Below are positions 1 through 7,216 of a stretch of 64,000 nucleotides of DNA, one piece after another (position 1 is the first letter of the stretch; the number at the start of each line of letters is the position of its first letter). The DNA is from an uncultured Bacilli bacterium (GTDB lineage Bacteria > Bacillota_I > Bacilli_A > RF39 > UBA660): the NCBI GenBank assembly GCA_934149515.1, contig CAKPFD010000001.1, positions 124,001 through 188,000 on the forward strand, given 5' to 3'. The notes beneath the pieces are model-generated. The model saw only the letters and a list, made by a program, of their open reading frames with translations, ran no database searches and was not told the DNA's origin. Position numbers and translations under genes: made by a program.

Positions 1-38
1 TTTAAATATTAAATAATTACAAAAAAGAGGTGATAAAT

Positions 39-1991
39 ATGTTTAAATTACATGCACCATATCAACCAAAAGGTGATCAACCAAAAGCAATAGAAGAACT
101 TGTGGAAGGGATCAAGAATGGCAAAAAAGAACAAGTGTTATTAGGAGCGACAGGTACAGGGAAAACATTTACTATGGCTAACGTTATTGCCCAAGTCAAT
201 AAACCAACGTTAGTATTAGCACACAATAAAACATTGGCAGGACAATTATATTCAGAGTTTAAAGAATTTTTTCCAGAAAATCAAGTGTGTTATTTTGTGT
301 CATATTTCGACTATTATCAACCAGAAGCCTATATTCCAACTACAGATACATATATTGAAAAAGATTCCTCCATTAATGATGAAATAGATGAATTGCGTCA
401 TGCTGCCACTTCCTCTCTTTTATCTACAAAAGATACAATTGTAATAGCAAGTGTTTCCTGCATTTATGGTATTGGAGAAGTAGAAGAGTATCGTAAAAAA
501 ATGTTAACACTATCACTAAACCAAGAAATTGAAAGAAATCAAGTCTTAGAAAAATTAGTTGACATGCAATACGAAAGAAATGATTATGATTTTCATCGTG
601 GAACATTTAGAGTTCGAGGCGATGTTTTAGAAATTATTCCAACAAACCAAAACACAACTGGTTATCGAATAGAATTTTTTGGTAGTGAAATAGATCGAAT
701 CAGTGAAATAGATGTTTTAACTGGAACAATAATAACAAATAAGAAAAATATAAGTATTTTCCCCGCTAGTCATTATGTTATCAGCGATGAAAAAAGGAAA
801 AAAGCAATTGAAAGAATTAAAGAAGAATTAAAAAATCGCTTGCAAGAGCTAAAAAAAGAAAATAAGTTACTAGCAGCAGAACGTTTGGAACAAAGAACAA
901 ACTATGATATCGAAATGCTAGAAGAAACAGGTTTTTGCCATGGTATCGAAAATTACTCAGCACCAATGGCAGGAAGGAAACCAGGTCAAACACCAACGAC
1001 ACTTCTTGACTTCTTTGGCTCTGATTATTTACTAATAGTAGATGAATCCCATGTAACCTTACCACAAGTAAGAGGAATGTATAATGGAGATCGGGCACGC
1101 AAGATGAATTTAGTAGAATATGGCTTTAGATTACCCAGTGCATTAGATAATCGTCCCCTAACCTTTGATGAGTTTGAAAAGAAAATAGATAAAGCCATCT
1201 ATGTATCTGCAACTCCTGGTGATTATGAACTACAAAAGACCCATCAACAATTTGTAGAACAAATCATAAGACCAACAGGATTACTTGATCCAACAATTGA
1301 AATAAGAAAAACAGAAAATCAAATTGATGATCTAATAGAAGAAATAAGAACAAGAAAAGAAAAAAACGAACGAGTATTAATTACAACATTAACAATTAAA
1401 ATGGCAGAAGAATTAACGAATTACTTAAAAGAAGTAGATATAAAAGTAGCTTATTTACATACAGAAGTAAAAACTTTGGAAAGATTACAAATTATTCATG
1501 ATTTACGCCAAGGAAAATATGATGTTGTAGTAGGAATTAACCTATTAAGGGAAGGAATTGATATTCCAGAAGTATCTTTAATTGCTATATTAGATGCCGA
1601 TAAAGAAGGATTTTTACGTAGTGAAAGAAGTTTAATCCAAACCATTGGACGTTGTGCTAGAAATGAACATGGTCATGTAATTATGTATGCTGATAAAATA
1701 ACAGATAGTATGAAAAAAGCCATCGATGAAACAGCAAGACGTAGACAAATTCAACAAGAATATAACAAAATACATCATATCGTTCCTAAAACCATTCAAA
1801 AACAATTAAGAGAAGTAATTAGCAATATTGATACATCAGCAACGAAAAAACATAAGAAAAAATTAACAAAACAAGAAAAATTAGACGAAATGGAAAGAAT
1901 AGAAACCCAAATGAAAGAAGCAGCTAAAAATTTAGACTTTGAAAAAGCAATGGAATTAAGGGATATTCTATTTGAAATGAAAAGCGAATGA
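39..1991 (+). CDS. uvrB: UvrABC excinuclease subunit B
   Basis: UvrB is the DNA-damage verification helicase of nucleotide excision repair: UvrA loads it at lesions and it then recruits UvrC. The 650-residue product has the Walker A motif GATGTGKT near residues 36-43, the damage-probing beta-hairpin region YFDYYQPEAYIP, a DES(H) Walker B in LIVDESH, helicase motif GINLLREGID, and a C-terminal UVR coiled-coil (EAAKNLDFEKAMELRD). I start at ATG 39, eight bases after an AAAGAGG ribosome-binding site, instead of the in-frame GTG at 30, which lies inside that site. Its TGA overlaps the next gene's ATG by four bases, so the two are translationally coupled. No promoter is visible because the window begins just upstream. 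Confidence 0.97.
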   Translation: MFKLHAPYQPKGDQPKAIEELVEGIKNGKKEQVLLGATGTGKTFTMANVIAQVNKPTLVLAHNKTLAGQLYSEFKEFFPENQVCYFVSYFDYYQPEAYIPTTDTYIEKDSSINDEIDELRHAATSSLLSTKDTIVIASVSCIYGIGEVEEYRKKMLTLSLNQEIERNQVLEKLVDMQYERNDYDFHRGTFRVRGDVLEIIPTNQNTTGYRIEFFGSEIDRISEIDVLTGTIITNKKNISIFPASHYVISDEKRKKAIERIKEELKNRLQELKKENKLLAAERLEQRTNYDIEMLEETGFCHGIENYSAPMAGRKPGQTPTTLLDFFGSDYLLIVDESHVTLPQVRGMYNGDRARKMNLVEYGFRLPSALDNRPLTFDEFEKKIDKAIYVSATPGDYELQKTHQQFVEQIIRPTGLLDPTIEIRKTENQIDDLIEEIRTRKEKNERVLITTLTIKMAEELTNYLKEVDIKVAYLHTEVKTLERLQIIHDLRQGKYDVVVGINLLREGIDIPEVSLIAILDADKEGFLRSERSLIQTIGRCARNEHGHVIMYADKITDSMKKAIDETARRRQIQQEYNKIHHIVPKTIQKQLREVISNIDTSATKKHKKKLTKQEKLDEMERIETQMKEAAKNLDFEKAMELRDILFEMKSE

Positions 1992-2824
1992 CACATTGGA
2001 ATAAAGTATATATTGAAATTACAAACATCTGCAATTTACATTGCTCCTTTTGCCCACCAACGAAAAGGAAACCACAACAAATGCCACTTGATAAGTTTGA
2101 ACAACTACTACAGCAACTAAAACCATACACCAATCAGCTTTGCTTGCATGTAAAAGGAGAACCCCTATTACATCATGAATTCGGGAAAGTCTTAAAATTA
2201 TGTGAAGAATATCAATATAATGTATCCCTAACAACAAATGGTATATTTTTAAACAAATGGCTAAAAGAAGTCAAAGAAAGTAAAGCCTTAAAGAAAATAC
2301 ATATTTCCTTAACTTGTGAAAATGAAATTCCAAATTATGTAAAAAAAGTAATGCTAGAAACTAATCAACTAAAGGAAGAACAAAATGTTATCTATCGTCT
2401 TTGGGCATTAAAAGATGGTAAAATGACAGAGAAAACGAAAACTATCATTTTACAGATTGCAGATTTTTATCATTTAAAAGAAGAAACAATAGAAGAAATG
2501 TATTGCCAAAAAAATAGTAAAATTGCTAAAGGAAGATATATTGATAAAGGGATGTTATTTGAATGGCCGACATTAGGCGATAAAACAACTCATAGTTTTT
2601 GCCAAGGTTTATCTAAACAAATTGCAATTTTAGTAGATGGGACAGTAGTTCCTTGCTGCTTAGATGGAGAAGGCATGATAAAACTTGGAAATGTTTTCGA
2701 GCAACCATTAGAACAAATTATCAACACTAATCGATATCAAGAAATGAAACGAGCTTTTCAAAATAATCTAGCAAAAGAAAAACTTTGTCAAAATTGCACG
2801 TATAAAAACCGCTTTAAATCATAA
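1988..2824 (+). CDS. Radical SAM/SPASM domain protein
   Basis: A 278-residue radical SAM enzyme, substrate unknown. The CxxxCxxC motif that binds the catalytic 4Fe-4S cluster is C15, C19 and C22, followed by a KGEPL segment typical of the SAM-binding part. The C-terminal third carries further cysteines (C205, C223, C224, C267, C270) in a compact SPASM-like arrangement, which would hold auxiliary Fe-S clusters. SPASM proteins often modify peptides or act in cofactor maturation, but no peptide substrate gene is visible beside it. It overlaps uvrB by four bases, so it is probably cotranscribed with it. Family call is firm; function is not predicted. Confidence 0.85.
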   Translation: MTHWNKVYIEITNICNLHCSFCPPTKRKPQQMPLDKFEQLLQQLKPYTNQLCLHVKGEPLLHHEFGKVLKLCEEYQYNVSLTTNGIFLNKWLKEVKESKALKKIHISLTCENEIPNYVKKVMLETNQLKEEQNVIYRLWALKDGKMTEKTKTIILQIADFYHLKEETIEEMYCQKNSKIAKGRYIDKGMLFEWPTLGDKTTHSFCQGLSKQIAILVDGTVVPCCLDGEGMIKLGNVFEQPLEQIINTNRYQEMKRAFQNNLAKEKLCQNCTYKNRFKS

Positions 2825-2841
2825 TTTTTAAACCACAACTA

Positions 2842-2868
2842 TTGACTTATAGATAATAGTGTGATAAT
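2842..2868 (+). promoter_or_regulatory. Probable sigma-A promoter for secE-nusG
   Basis: TTGACT at 2842-2847 and GATAAT at 2863-2868, 15 bases apart. A TG dinucleotide one base before the -10 box makes it an extended -10 promoter, compensating for the short spacer. It is the only good promoter in the gap between the radical SAM gene and secE. Confidence 0.55.
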
Positions 2869-2922
2869 TTACATGTAAGCACTGATAAGTGTTTTTCTTT
2901 TGAAGAAAAAGAGGATGGTAAA

Positions 2923-3159
2923 ATGAAAAAGAAAGAAACAAAAAACAAAGAGAAAGCTGCAAAAAATAAGCAAAGTCTTCTAGATAAAATGCGTAATTTT
3001 TTCTCAGGAGTCAAAACGGAAGCAAAAAGAATTAAATGGCCAAATAAAAAAGATATGGTGAAGTATTCGATCGCCACAATTGTATTTATTATTGGTTGTT
3101 CACTTTTCTTTTATGTAATCGATGTTATTATTGCATTGTTACATACAATAGGTAAGTAA
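2923..3159 (+). CDS. secE: Preprotein translocase subunit SecE
   Basis: SecE clamps the SecY channel of the general secretion translocase. The 78-residue product is the short single-span Gram-positive form: a Lys-rich cytoplasmic N-terminus, the conserved amphipathic segment FSGVKTEAKRIKWPNK with the hallmark Glu-Lys-Trp-Pro residues, and one transmembrane helix (about residues 47-73). A GAGGAT ribosome-binding site precedes ATG 2923. The order secE-nusG-rplK-rplA is the usual bacterial one. The rpmG (L33) gene commonly found just upstream is absent, since the 98-base gap contains no such reading frame. Confidence 0.95.
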   Translation: MKKKETKNKEKAAKNKQSLLDKMRNFFSGVKTEAKRIKWPNKKDMVKYSIATIVFIIGCSLFFYVIDVIIALLHTIGK

Positions 3160-3169
3160 GGAGGTTAAC

Positions 3170-3703
3170 ATGGAAAAACAGTGGTATGTTGTCAATACGT
3201 ATTCAGGACATGAAAATAAAGTAAAAGAAAAGTTATTAATGCGTGCTGAATCAATGGGAATGCAAGATTATATTTTTCGTGTAATCGTTCCTGAACAAGA
3301 AGAAACTGAAATTAAAGATGGCGTTGCGAAAAAAAGAGTAAAAAAATTATTTCCAGGTTATATTTTAGTAGAAATGATAATGACAGATGAAGCTTGGTTT
3401 ATTGTAAGAAACACACCAGGTGTCACTGGGTTTATTGGTTCTAGTGGAAAAGGTGCAAAACCAACAGCTCTACCTGCATATGAAGTAGATAATATTCTAA
3501 AAAATATGGGAATGAGTCGAATCGATGTAGATAAAGAATTAAAACTTGGAACAAAGGTAAAAATAATAGGAGGACCTTTTACTGGAATGTTTGGAAAAGT
3601 AGAAGAAATTGCTCCTGAAGAACAAAAGATTGTTTTAAATGTTGATCTATTTGGACAAGAAACACAAATAGAAGTAGAACTTAGTCAAATCGAAAAAATA
3701 TAA
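3170..3703 (+). CDS. nusG: Transcription termination/antitermination factor NusG
   Basis: NusG binds RNA polymerase and modulates pausing, termination and coupling to the ribosome. The 177-residue protein has the NGN domain starting QWYVVNTYSGHENKVK, the LFPGYILVEM segment that contacts the polymerase clamp, and a C-terminal KOW domain around GGPFTGMFGKVEEI. Length matches the ordinary bacterial form without inserted domains. It sits 10 bases downstream of secE behind a strong AAGGAGG site, so the two are one transcription unit. Confidence 0.97.
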   Translation: MEKQWYVVNTYSGHENKVKEKLLMRAESMGMQDYIFRVIVPEQEETEIKDGVAKKRVKKLFPGYILVEMIMTDEAWFIVRNTPGVTGFIGSSGKGAKPTALPAYEVDNILKNMGMSRIDVDKELKLGTKVKIIGGPFTGMFGKVEEIAPEEQKIVLNVDLFGQETQIEVELSQIEKI

Positions 3704-3705
3704 AG

Positions 3706-3734
3706 TTGCAAAATGCAAAAAAATATGATATCAT
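3706..3734 (+). promoter_or_regulatory. Probable promoter for rplK-rplA
   Basis: TTGCAA at 3706-3711, a 17-base spacer and TATCAT at 3729-3734, starting just after the nusG stop. Transcription from here would include the L1-type hairpin at 3770-3814. Confidence 0.5.
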
Positions 3735-3769
3735 TTAAGAGCTATATTTAATTAAATATAGATAAATTA

Positions 3770-3814
3770 AGTGGGAAGCAAAAGTGACAAAGTAAAAAAG
3801 CTATTAGAACCACT
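3770..3814 (+). promoter_or_regulatory. Candidate L1-binding leader hairpin before rplK
   Basis: In the untranslated leader of rplK, AGTGG (3770-3774) can pair with CCACT (3810-3814). The strands read GTGGGAAGC on the 5' side and GAACCAC on the 3' side. A closely similar element (GTGGGAGG on the 5' side, AACCAC on the 3' side) lies between rplK and rplA. L1 is known to repress its own operon by binding an mRNA structure that mimics its 23S rRNA site, so both hairpins are candidate L1 targets. A second small stem, CTCG with CGAG, follows at about 3813-3826. Pairing is by eye, not folded. Confidence 0.45.
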
Positions 3815-3847
3815 CGCGAAAACGAGGAAAGAAAGGATGTGTTTTTC

Positions 3848-4282
3848 GTGGCAAAAGCAGTTGTAAAAAAAATAAAATTACAAATTCCTGCTGGTAAAGC
3901 AACGCCTGCACCACCCGTTGGTACAGTATTAGGACCTGCTGGAATTAATCTAAATGAATTTTGTACTAAATATAATGATGCAACTAGAGATAAAATGGGA
4001 GATATTATACCAGTTGAAATTTCTATTTATGATGATAGAAGTTTTGATTTCGTTGTTAAAACTCCACCAACTAGTGCATTGATTAAAAAATATGCTAAAA
4101 TTCAAAAGGGTTCAGTAAAAGGAGCAAACGAAGTTGTAGCAACATTAACAGATGCTCAAATCACTGAAATCGCTGAAATAAAATTACCTGATTTAAATTG
4201 TTATTCATTAGAAGAAGCTAAAACAATCGTAACAGGTACTGCTAAAAACATGGGAGTTGCTGTAGAAAGCAATAACGAATAA
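3848..4282 (+). CDS. rplK: 50S ribosomal protein L11
   Basis: L11 forms the base of the GTPase-associated centre with 23S rRNA helices 43-44 and takes part in factor binding and the stringent response. The 144-residue product has the N-terminal segment with PAGKATPAPPVGTVLGPAGIN (the thiostrepton-site proline helix) and the C-terminal rRNA-binding domain. I choose GTG 3848 because it follows a GAAAGGAT ribosome-binding site at proper spacing and gives the standard AKAVVKKIKLQ start. The GTG at 3839 abuts that site and would add three unusual residues. Confidence 0.95.
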   Translation: MAKAVVKKIKLQIPAGKATPAPPVGTVLGPAGINLNEFCTKYNDATRDKMGDIIPVEISIYDDRSFDFVVKTPPTSALIKKYAKIQKGSVKGANEVVATLTDAQITEIAEIKLPDLNCYSLEEAKTIVTGTAKNMGVAVESNNE

Positions 4283-4305
4283 TAAGAACATATAGGTATT
4301 TACCT

Positions 4306-4352
4306 ATGTGGGAGGATGAGACCACTTTATTTGCTTACCCGTATAACCACAT
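4306..4352 (+). promoter_or_regulatory. Candidate L1-binding hairpin between rplK and rplA
   Basis: ATGTGG (4306-4311) pairs with CCACAT (4347-4352), and an inner GGG/CCC pairing (4310-4312 with 4338-4340) is an alternative extension. The 5' strand reads GTGGGAGGATGAG and the 3' strand CCCGTATAACCAC. It is preceded by a small independent hairpin, ATAGGT with ACCTAT (about 4292-4307). The position just ahead of the rplA ribosome-binding site fits autogenous control by L1. The resemblance to the element upstream of rplK supports a shared ligand; this is inference. Confidence 0.5.
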
Positions 4353-4367
4353 AAGGAGGAATTATTA

Positions 4368-5066
4368 ATGAAGAAGAAAAGTAAAAAGTATCAAGAAGCT
4401 TCCTCTAAAATAGAAAAAAACAAACTATATAGTAAAGAAGAAGCTGTAAAACTAGTAAAAGAAACAAGTATTACTACATTTGATGCTTCTGTTGAAGTAG
4501 CAATGAGACTTAATCTTGATACCAAAAAAGCTGATCAACAATTAAGAGGAGCAATTGTATTACCAAAAGGTACTGGTAAAACAACAAGAGTTTTAGTAAT
4601 TGCGAAAGGTGATCAAGCAAAAGCTGCTGAACAAGCAGGAGCTGACTATGTTGGAGATGTAGAAATTCTAACAAAAATCGAAAAAGAAAATTGGTTTGAA
4701 TTTGATACAATGATTGCAACACCTGATATGATGCCATTACTTGGTAGATTAGGACGTATCTTAGGACCTAAAGGTTTAATGCCAAATCCTAAAACAGGTA
4801 CTGTAACAACAGATGTAGCAAAAGCTGTAACAGATGCTAAAGCAGGACGTGTAGAATATAGAACAGATAGCTATGGTAACGTTCATGCCTTAATTGGTAA
4901 AGTGTCTTTTAAAGAAGAAGATTTACTTGCTAATTTAACAACATTTGTTGCTCAAATCATCAAAATTAAACCAGCTACCGTAAAAGGAGAATATATAAAG
5001 AATATCTCTATTGCTTCTACAATGGGTCCTGGAATTAAAATTGATAAAAATTCTTTTGACAAATAG
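4368..5066 (+). CDS. rplA: 50S ribosomal protein L1
   Basis: L1 builds the mobile L1 stalk that guides deacylated tRNA out of the E site; in many bacteria it also represses translation of its own operon mRNA. The 232-residue product has the two-domain L1 fold, with the conserved core segment LGRLGRILGPKGLMPNPKTG and the preceding variable domain containing LPKGTGK. A strong AAGGAGG site lies before ATG 4368. Its 3' end overlaps the promoter used by rplJ-rplL: the -35 box at 5056-5061 is inside the last codons. Confidence 0.96.
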   Translation: MKKKSKKYQEASSKIEKNKLYSKEEAVKLVKETSITTFDASVEVAMRLNLDTKKADQQLRGAIVLPKGTGKTTRVLVIAKGDQAKAAEQAGADYVGDVEILTKIEKENWFEFDTMIATPDMMPLLGRLGRILGPKGLMPNPKTGTVTTDVAKAVTDAKAGRVEYRTDSYGNVHALIGKVSFKEEDLLANLTTFVAQIIKIKPATVKGEYIKNISIASTMGPGIKIDKNSFDK

Positions 5067-5084
5067 AAGTGAATAGAATATAAT
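5056..5084 (+). promoter_or_regulatory. Consensus sigma-A promoter for rplJ-rplL
   Basis: TTGACA at 5056-5061, a 17-base spacer and TATAAT at 5079-5084: a perfect match to the sigma-A consensus. The -35 box overlaps the end of rplA. It would start the L10 leader transcript at about 5091. Confidence 0.85.
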
Positions 5085-5089
5085 AAATT

Positions 5090-5192
5090 TACTTGTTGGT
5101 GCCAAAGACAGTAGGTATAAACATAAATCCTACCGAGGACGACTTATTGAAAGGTTCTCGTATTGTCTTGCGAGAATCTTTTTTGCACCGCA
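5090..5192 (+). promoter_or_regulatory. L10 (RplJ) leader RNA with attenuator
   Basis: This leader matches the Firmicutes L10 leader: GGTGCCAAAGACAGTAGG on the 5' side and ATCCTACCGAGGACGA on the 3' side form the kink-turn-containing stem that binds the L10(L12)n complex. An intrinsic terminator follows: GGTTCTCG (5153-5160) pairs with CGAGAATC (5171-5178), then a run of T to 5184. GGTGC near 5098 can alternatively pair with GCACC at 5185-5189. The expected logic is that free L10 stabilises the leader fold that permits termination, matching stalk protein synthesis to ribosome assembly. Confidence 0.85.
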
Positions 5193-5213
5193 AAGAAAAA
5201 TAGGAGGTGTAGC

Positions 5214-5711
5214 ATGGCAAATCAAAAAATCTTAGATCAAAAGCAAAAAGTAATTGATGAAATCAAAGACAAAGTAAATGCAAGTTCATCTATCGTTTTA
5301 TTTGATTATCGTGGAATGACAGATGAAGAAATAAAAGAACTAAGAAGAGCGTTGAGAAATGCTGAATCTGATTATAAGGTTTACAAAAATACCCTTATGG
5401 CAAGAGCATTTAATGATTTAAATATGGATTTATCTTCTGCATTAGAAGGACCAAGTGCTTTTGCATATAGTACAGATCAAATTGCTCCAATTAAGATTCT
5501 TACAGATTTTGCAAAAAATCACCCAGCACTAAGCTTAAAAATAGGTGTTGTTGATGGTGAGATTGCAGATCAACAAAAACTTGCTGAATATGCAACTATC
5601 CCATCACGCGATGGATTGTTAACAATGTTAGCAGGTGGAATGATTGGTCTTGTACGTGATTTATCAATTTGCTTAGACTTATATGGTAAACAAAAAGAAG
5701 AAGAAAAATAA
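5214..5711 (+). CDS. rplJ: 50S ribosomal protein L10
   Basis: L10 anchors the L7/L12 dimers to the ribosomal stalk. The 165-residue product begins with the usual MANQKILDQKQKVIDEI helix, has the rRNA-binding core with FDYRGMTDEEIKELRR and YKVYKNTLMARA, and a C-terminal helix for L12 binding. I start at ATG 5214, behind a clear TAGGAGGTG site (about 5201-5209). Upstream in-frame codons from 5163 lie inside the attenuator hairpin and are not coding. rplL follows 24 bases later with its own ribosome-binding site. Confidence 0.96.
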   Translation: MANQKILDQKQKVIDEIKDKVNASSSIVLFDYRGMTDEEIKELRRALRNAESDYKVYKNTLMARAFNDLNMDLSSALEGPSAFAYSTDQIAPIKILTDFAKNHPALSLKIGVVDGEIADQQKLAEYATIPSRDGLLTMLAGGMIGLVRDLSICLDLYGKQKEEEK

Positions 5712-5735
5712 TAATAATTAAAGGAGGAAAATAAA

Positions 5736-6107
5736 ATGGCTAAACTTACAAAAGAAGAATTTATTAGCTCTCTAAAAGAAATGAACCTTTTAGAAATCAA
5801 AGAATTAGTAGACGCAATGAAGGAGGAATTTGGTGTTGATCCATCAGCTGTTGCTGTAGCTGCAGGACCTGTAGCTGCTGCTGAAGATGCTGAACCATCA
5901 ACAGTTACTGTTACAATCGCTGATGCTGGAGCTGCTAAAGTTGCAGTAATCAAAGTAGTACGTGAAATCACTGGTTTAGGTTTAAAAGAATCTAAAGACG
6001 TAGTTGATAATGCTGGTACACCTGTAAAAGAAAACATTTCTATGGAAGAAGCTAACGAAATTAAAGCTAAACTTGAAGAAGCTGGCGCAACTGTAGAAAT
6101 TAAATAA
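5736..6107 (+). CDS. rplL: 50S ribosomal protein L7/L12
   Basis: L7/L12 is the multicopy acidic stalk protein that recruits and activates translational GTPases. The 123-residue product has the N-terminal dimerisation helices, an Ala-rich hinge around residues 40-55, and the C-terminal factor-binding domain with AAKVAVIKVVREITGLGLKE and the DVVDNAGTPVKE loop. It is the last gene of the L10 operon; an intrinsic terminator begins six bases after its stop. Confidence 0.97.
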   Translation: MAKLTKEEFISSLKEMNLLEIKELVDAMKEEFGVDPSAVAVAAGPVAAAEDAEPSTVTVTIADAGAAKVAVIKVVREITGLGLKESKDVVDNAGTPVKENISMEEANEIKAKLEEAGATVEIK

Positions 6108-6113
6108 GGATAA

Positions 6114-6144
6114 AAGGGATGCAACAATAAAGCATTCCTTTTTT
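6114..6144 (+). terminator. Intrinsic terminator after rplL
   Basis: AAGGGATGC (6114-6122) pairs with GCATTCCTT (6132-6140) with one G-U pair, followed by a T run to 6144. It separates the L10 operon from the downstream phosphoesterase and limits readthrough. Confidence 0.8.
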
Positions 6145-6162
6145 GACTTTCAAGGAGATAAA

Positions 6163-7062
6163 ATGACAAATGAAGATAAAGAACTACTGCAAGTTTTAAT
6201 TTCTAATCCAAATATTAGTTGTAAAGAATTAGCAACTCTTTTTGCTATGGACTTTAAAGCTTTAAAAAATGCCTTAAAGAGATTAGATATCTCTGGTTAT
6301 CGAATAAAGAAGACCTATGAACAACAAGGAGATATTTTACTACAACCAACAACACAACTAGATCAGAATAAAATTGCAATAATACCAACAAAGCCAGTTT
6401 TTCGTTTTGCCGCAATTTCCGATACTCATATAGGACATGAAAAATCAAATATAAATTATATTGATCAAGTATATCAATACTGTATAGATAAAGATATACA
6501 TCTAATTTTTCACTTAGGAGATATTATTGAAGGCGTTGAAAATTCCCATTATACAAAATTTAAAAACAGTACTAATCAATTACAATATGTTTTAAGAAAT
6601 TATCCCTTTCAAGATGATATTTTAAATTTTTTCTTATTTGGAAATCATGATATGAGGGGATTGAAGGAATCTAAATTTAACGCTTACCATTTTATGAAAG
6701 ATAAAAGACTTGATTTTATTCCCGTTGGTATTACCAATGGTACGATTTCCATCAAAAAAGAAACAATCGCTTTATGCCATAATGCTGGTATTAATGGAAA
6801 CAGTAAAATTAAACTTGTCTTAAAAGGCCATTCTCATACTTATAAAGTTCAAAATGATGAAAATGGTTGCATCGTTTATGTACCAACATTAAGTAAAATA
6901 AATCCGATGTCAACAAAAAAAGATTTTATTCCAAGTTTTCTTGATATAACAATAGGATGGAATCAAAATGAATTTAATACCATTGCTTTAAAACACTTAC
7001 AAGTCAATAAACAAATAACCCCACTTGGCGAAGTAAAAGTACCATTTCAAAAAAAGAAATAA
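6163..7062 (+). CDS. Metallophosphoesterase with N-terminal helix-turn-helix-like domain
   Basis: A 299-residue calcineurin-type phosphoesterase, substrate unknown. Metal-binding motifs appear in order: SDTHIGH, GDIIEG, GNHDM and GHSHTY, so the dinuclear metal site looks complete. The first 60 or so residues (ELLQVLISNPNISCKELATL then KALKNALKRLDISGYRIKK) look like a winged helix-turn-helix, which would put a nucleic-acid binding or regulatory module before the catalytic domain. It lies between the rplL terminator and the promoter of the methyltransferase-rpoB unit, a place where Firmicutes normally have no such gene. It has an AAGGAGAT ribosome-binding site; its promoter is not clear, and readthrough from rplL is possible. 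Confidence 0.8.
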   Translation: MTNEDKELLQVLISNPNISCKELATLFAMDFKALKNALKRLDISGYRIKKTYEQQGDILLQPTTQLDQNKIAIIPTKPVFRFAAISDTHIGHEKSNINYIDQVYQYCIDKDIHLIFHLGDIIEGVENSHYTKFKNSTNQLQYVLRNYPFQDDILNFFLFGNHDMRGLKESKFNAYHFMKDKRLDFIPVGITNGTISIKKETIALCHNAGINGNSKIKLVLKGHSHTYKVQNDENGCIVYVPTLSKINPMSTKKDFIPSFLDITIGWNQNEFNTIALKHLQVNKQITPLGEVKVPFQKKK

Positions 7063-7120
7063 CATCATAAAAATAAAATAATTTTCTACTGTAAAAGGCG
7101 AAAAAAATATAAAAAAACAT

Positions 7121-7149
7121 TTGACTAATCAAGAAAAGTGTTGTATTAT
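7121..7149 (+). promoter_or_regulatory. Promoter of the methyltransferase-rpoBC unit
   Basis: TTGACT at 7121-7126, a 17-base spacer and TATTAT at 7144-7149. The start point would fall near 7156, immediately before a terminator hairpin, so initiation here is followed at once by a decision point. Confidence 0.75.
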
Positions 7150-7157
7150 AACATCAC

Positions 7158-7205
7158 GAAAGGAGACAACTATACTTATTAGTAAAAGTTGTCTCTTTCT
7201 TTTTT
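7158..7205 (+). terminator. Leader attenuator upstream of the methyltransferase-rpoBC unit
   Basis: GAAAGGAGACAACT (7158-7171) pairs with AGTTGTCTCTTTC (7187-7199) with one bulged base, followed by six T at 7200-7205. It is a strong intrinsic terminator located at the very start of the transcript from the promoter at 7121-7149 and just before the methyltransferase gene. Because no gene precedes it on that transcript, it is best read as an attenuator or as a barrier to upstream readthrough. Confidence 0.75.
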
Positions 7206-7216
7206 GGAGTGATTAA

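Noticed and set aside
30..38. GTG start of uvrB three codons upstream of the chosen ATG
   Set aside because: It lies inside the AAAGAGG ribosome-binding site, whereas ATG 39 has proper spacing.
5163..5213. Upstream extension of rplJ from TTG 5163
   Set aside because: It runs through the L10 attenuator hairpin; ATG 5214 has a TAGGAGGTG site and the normal L10 N-terminus.
5570..6169. Long minus-strand open frame across rplJ and rplL
   Set aside because: Antisense to two clear ribosomal protein genes, with no ribosome-binding site or family resemblance; the same applies to the other long antisense frames in the window.
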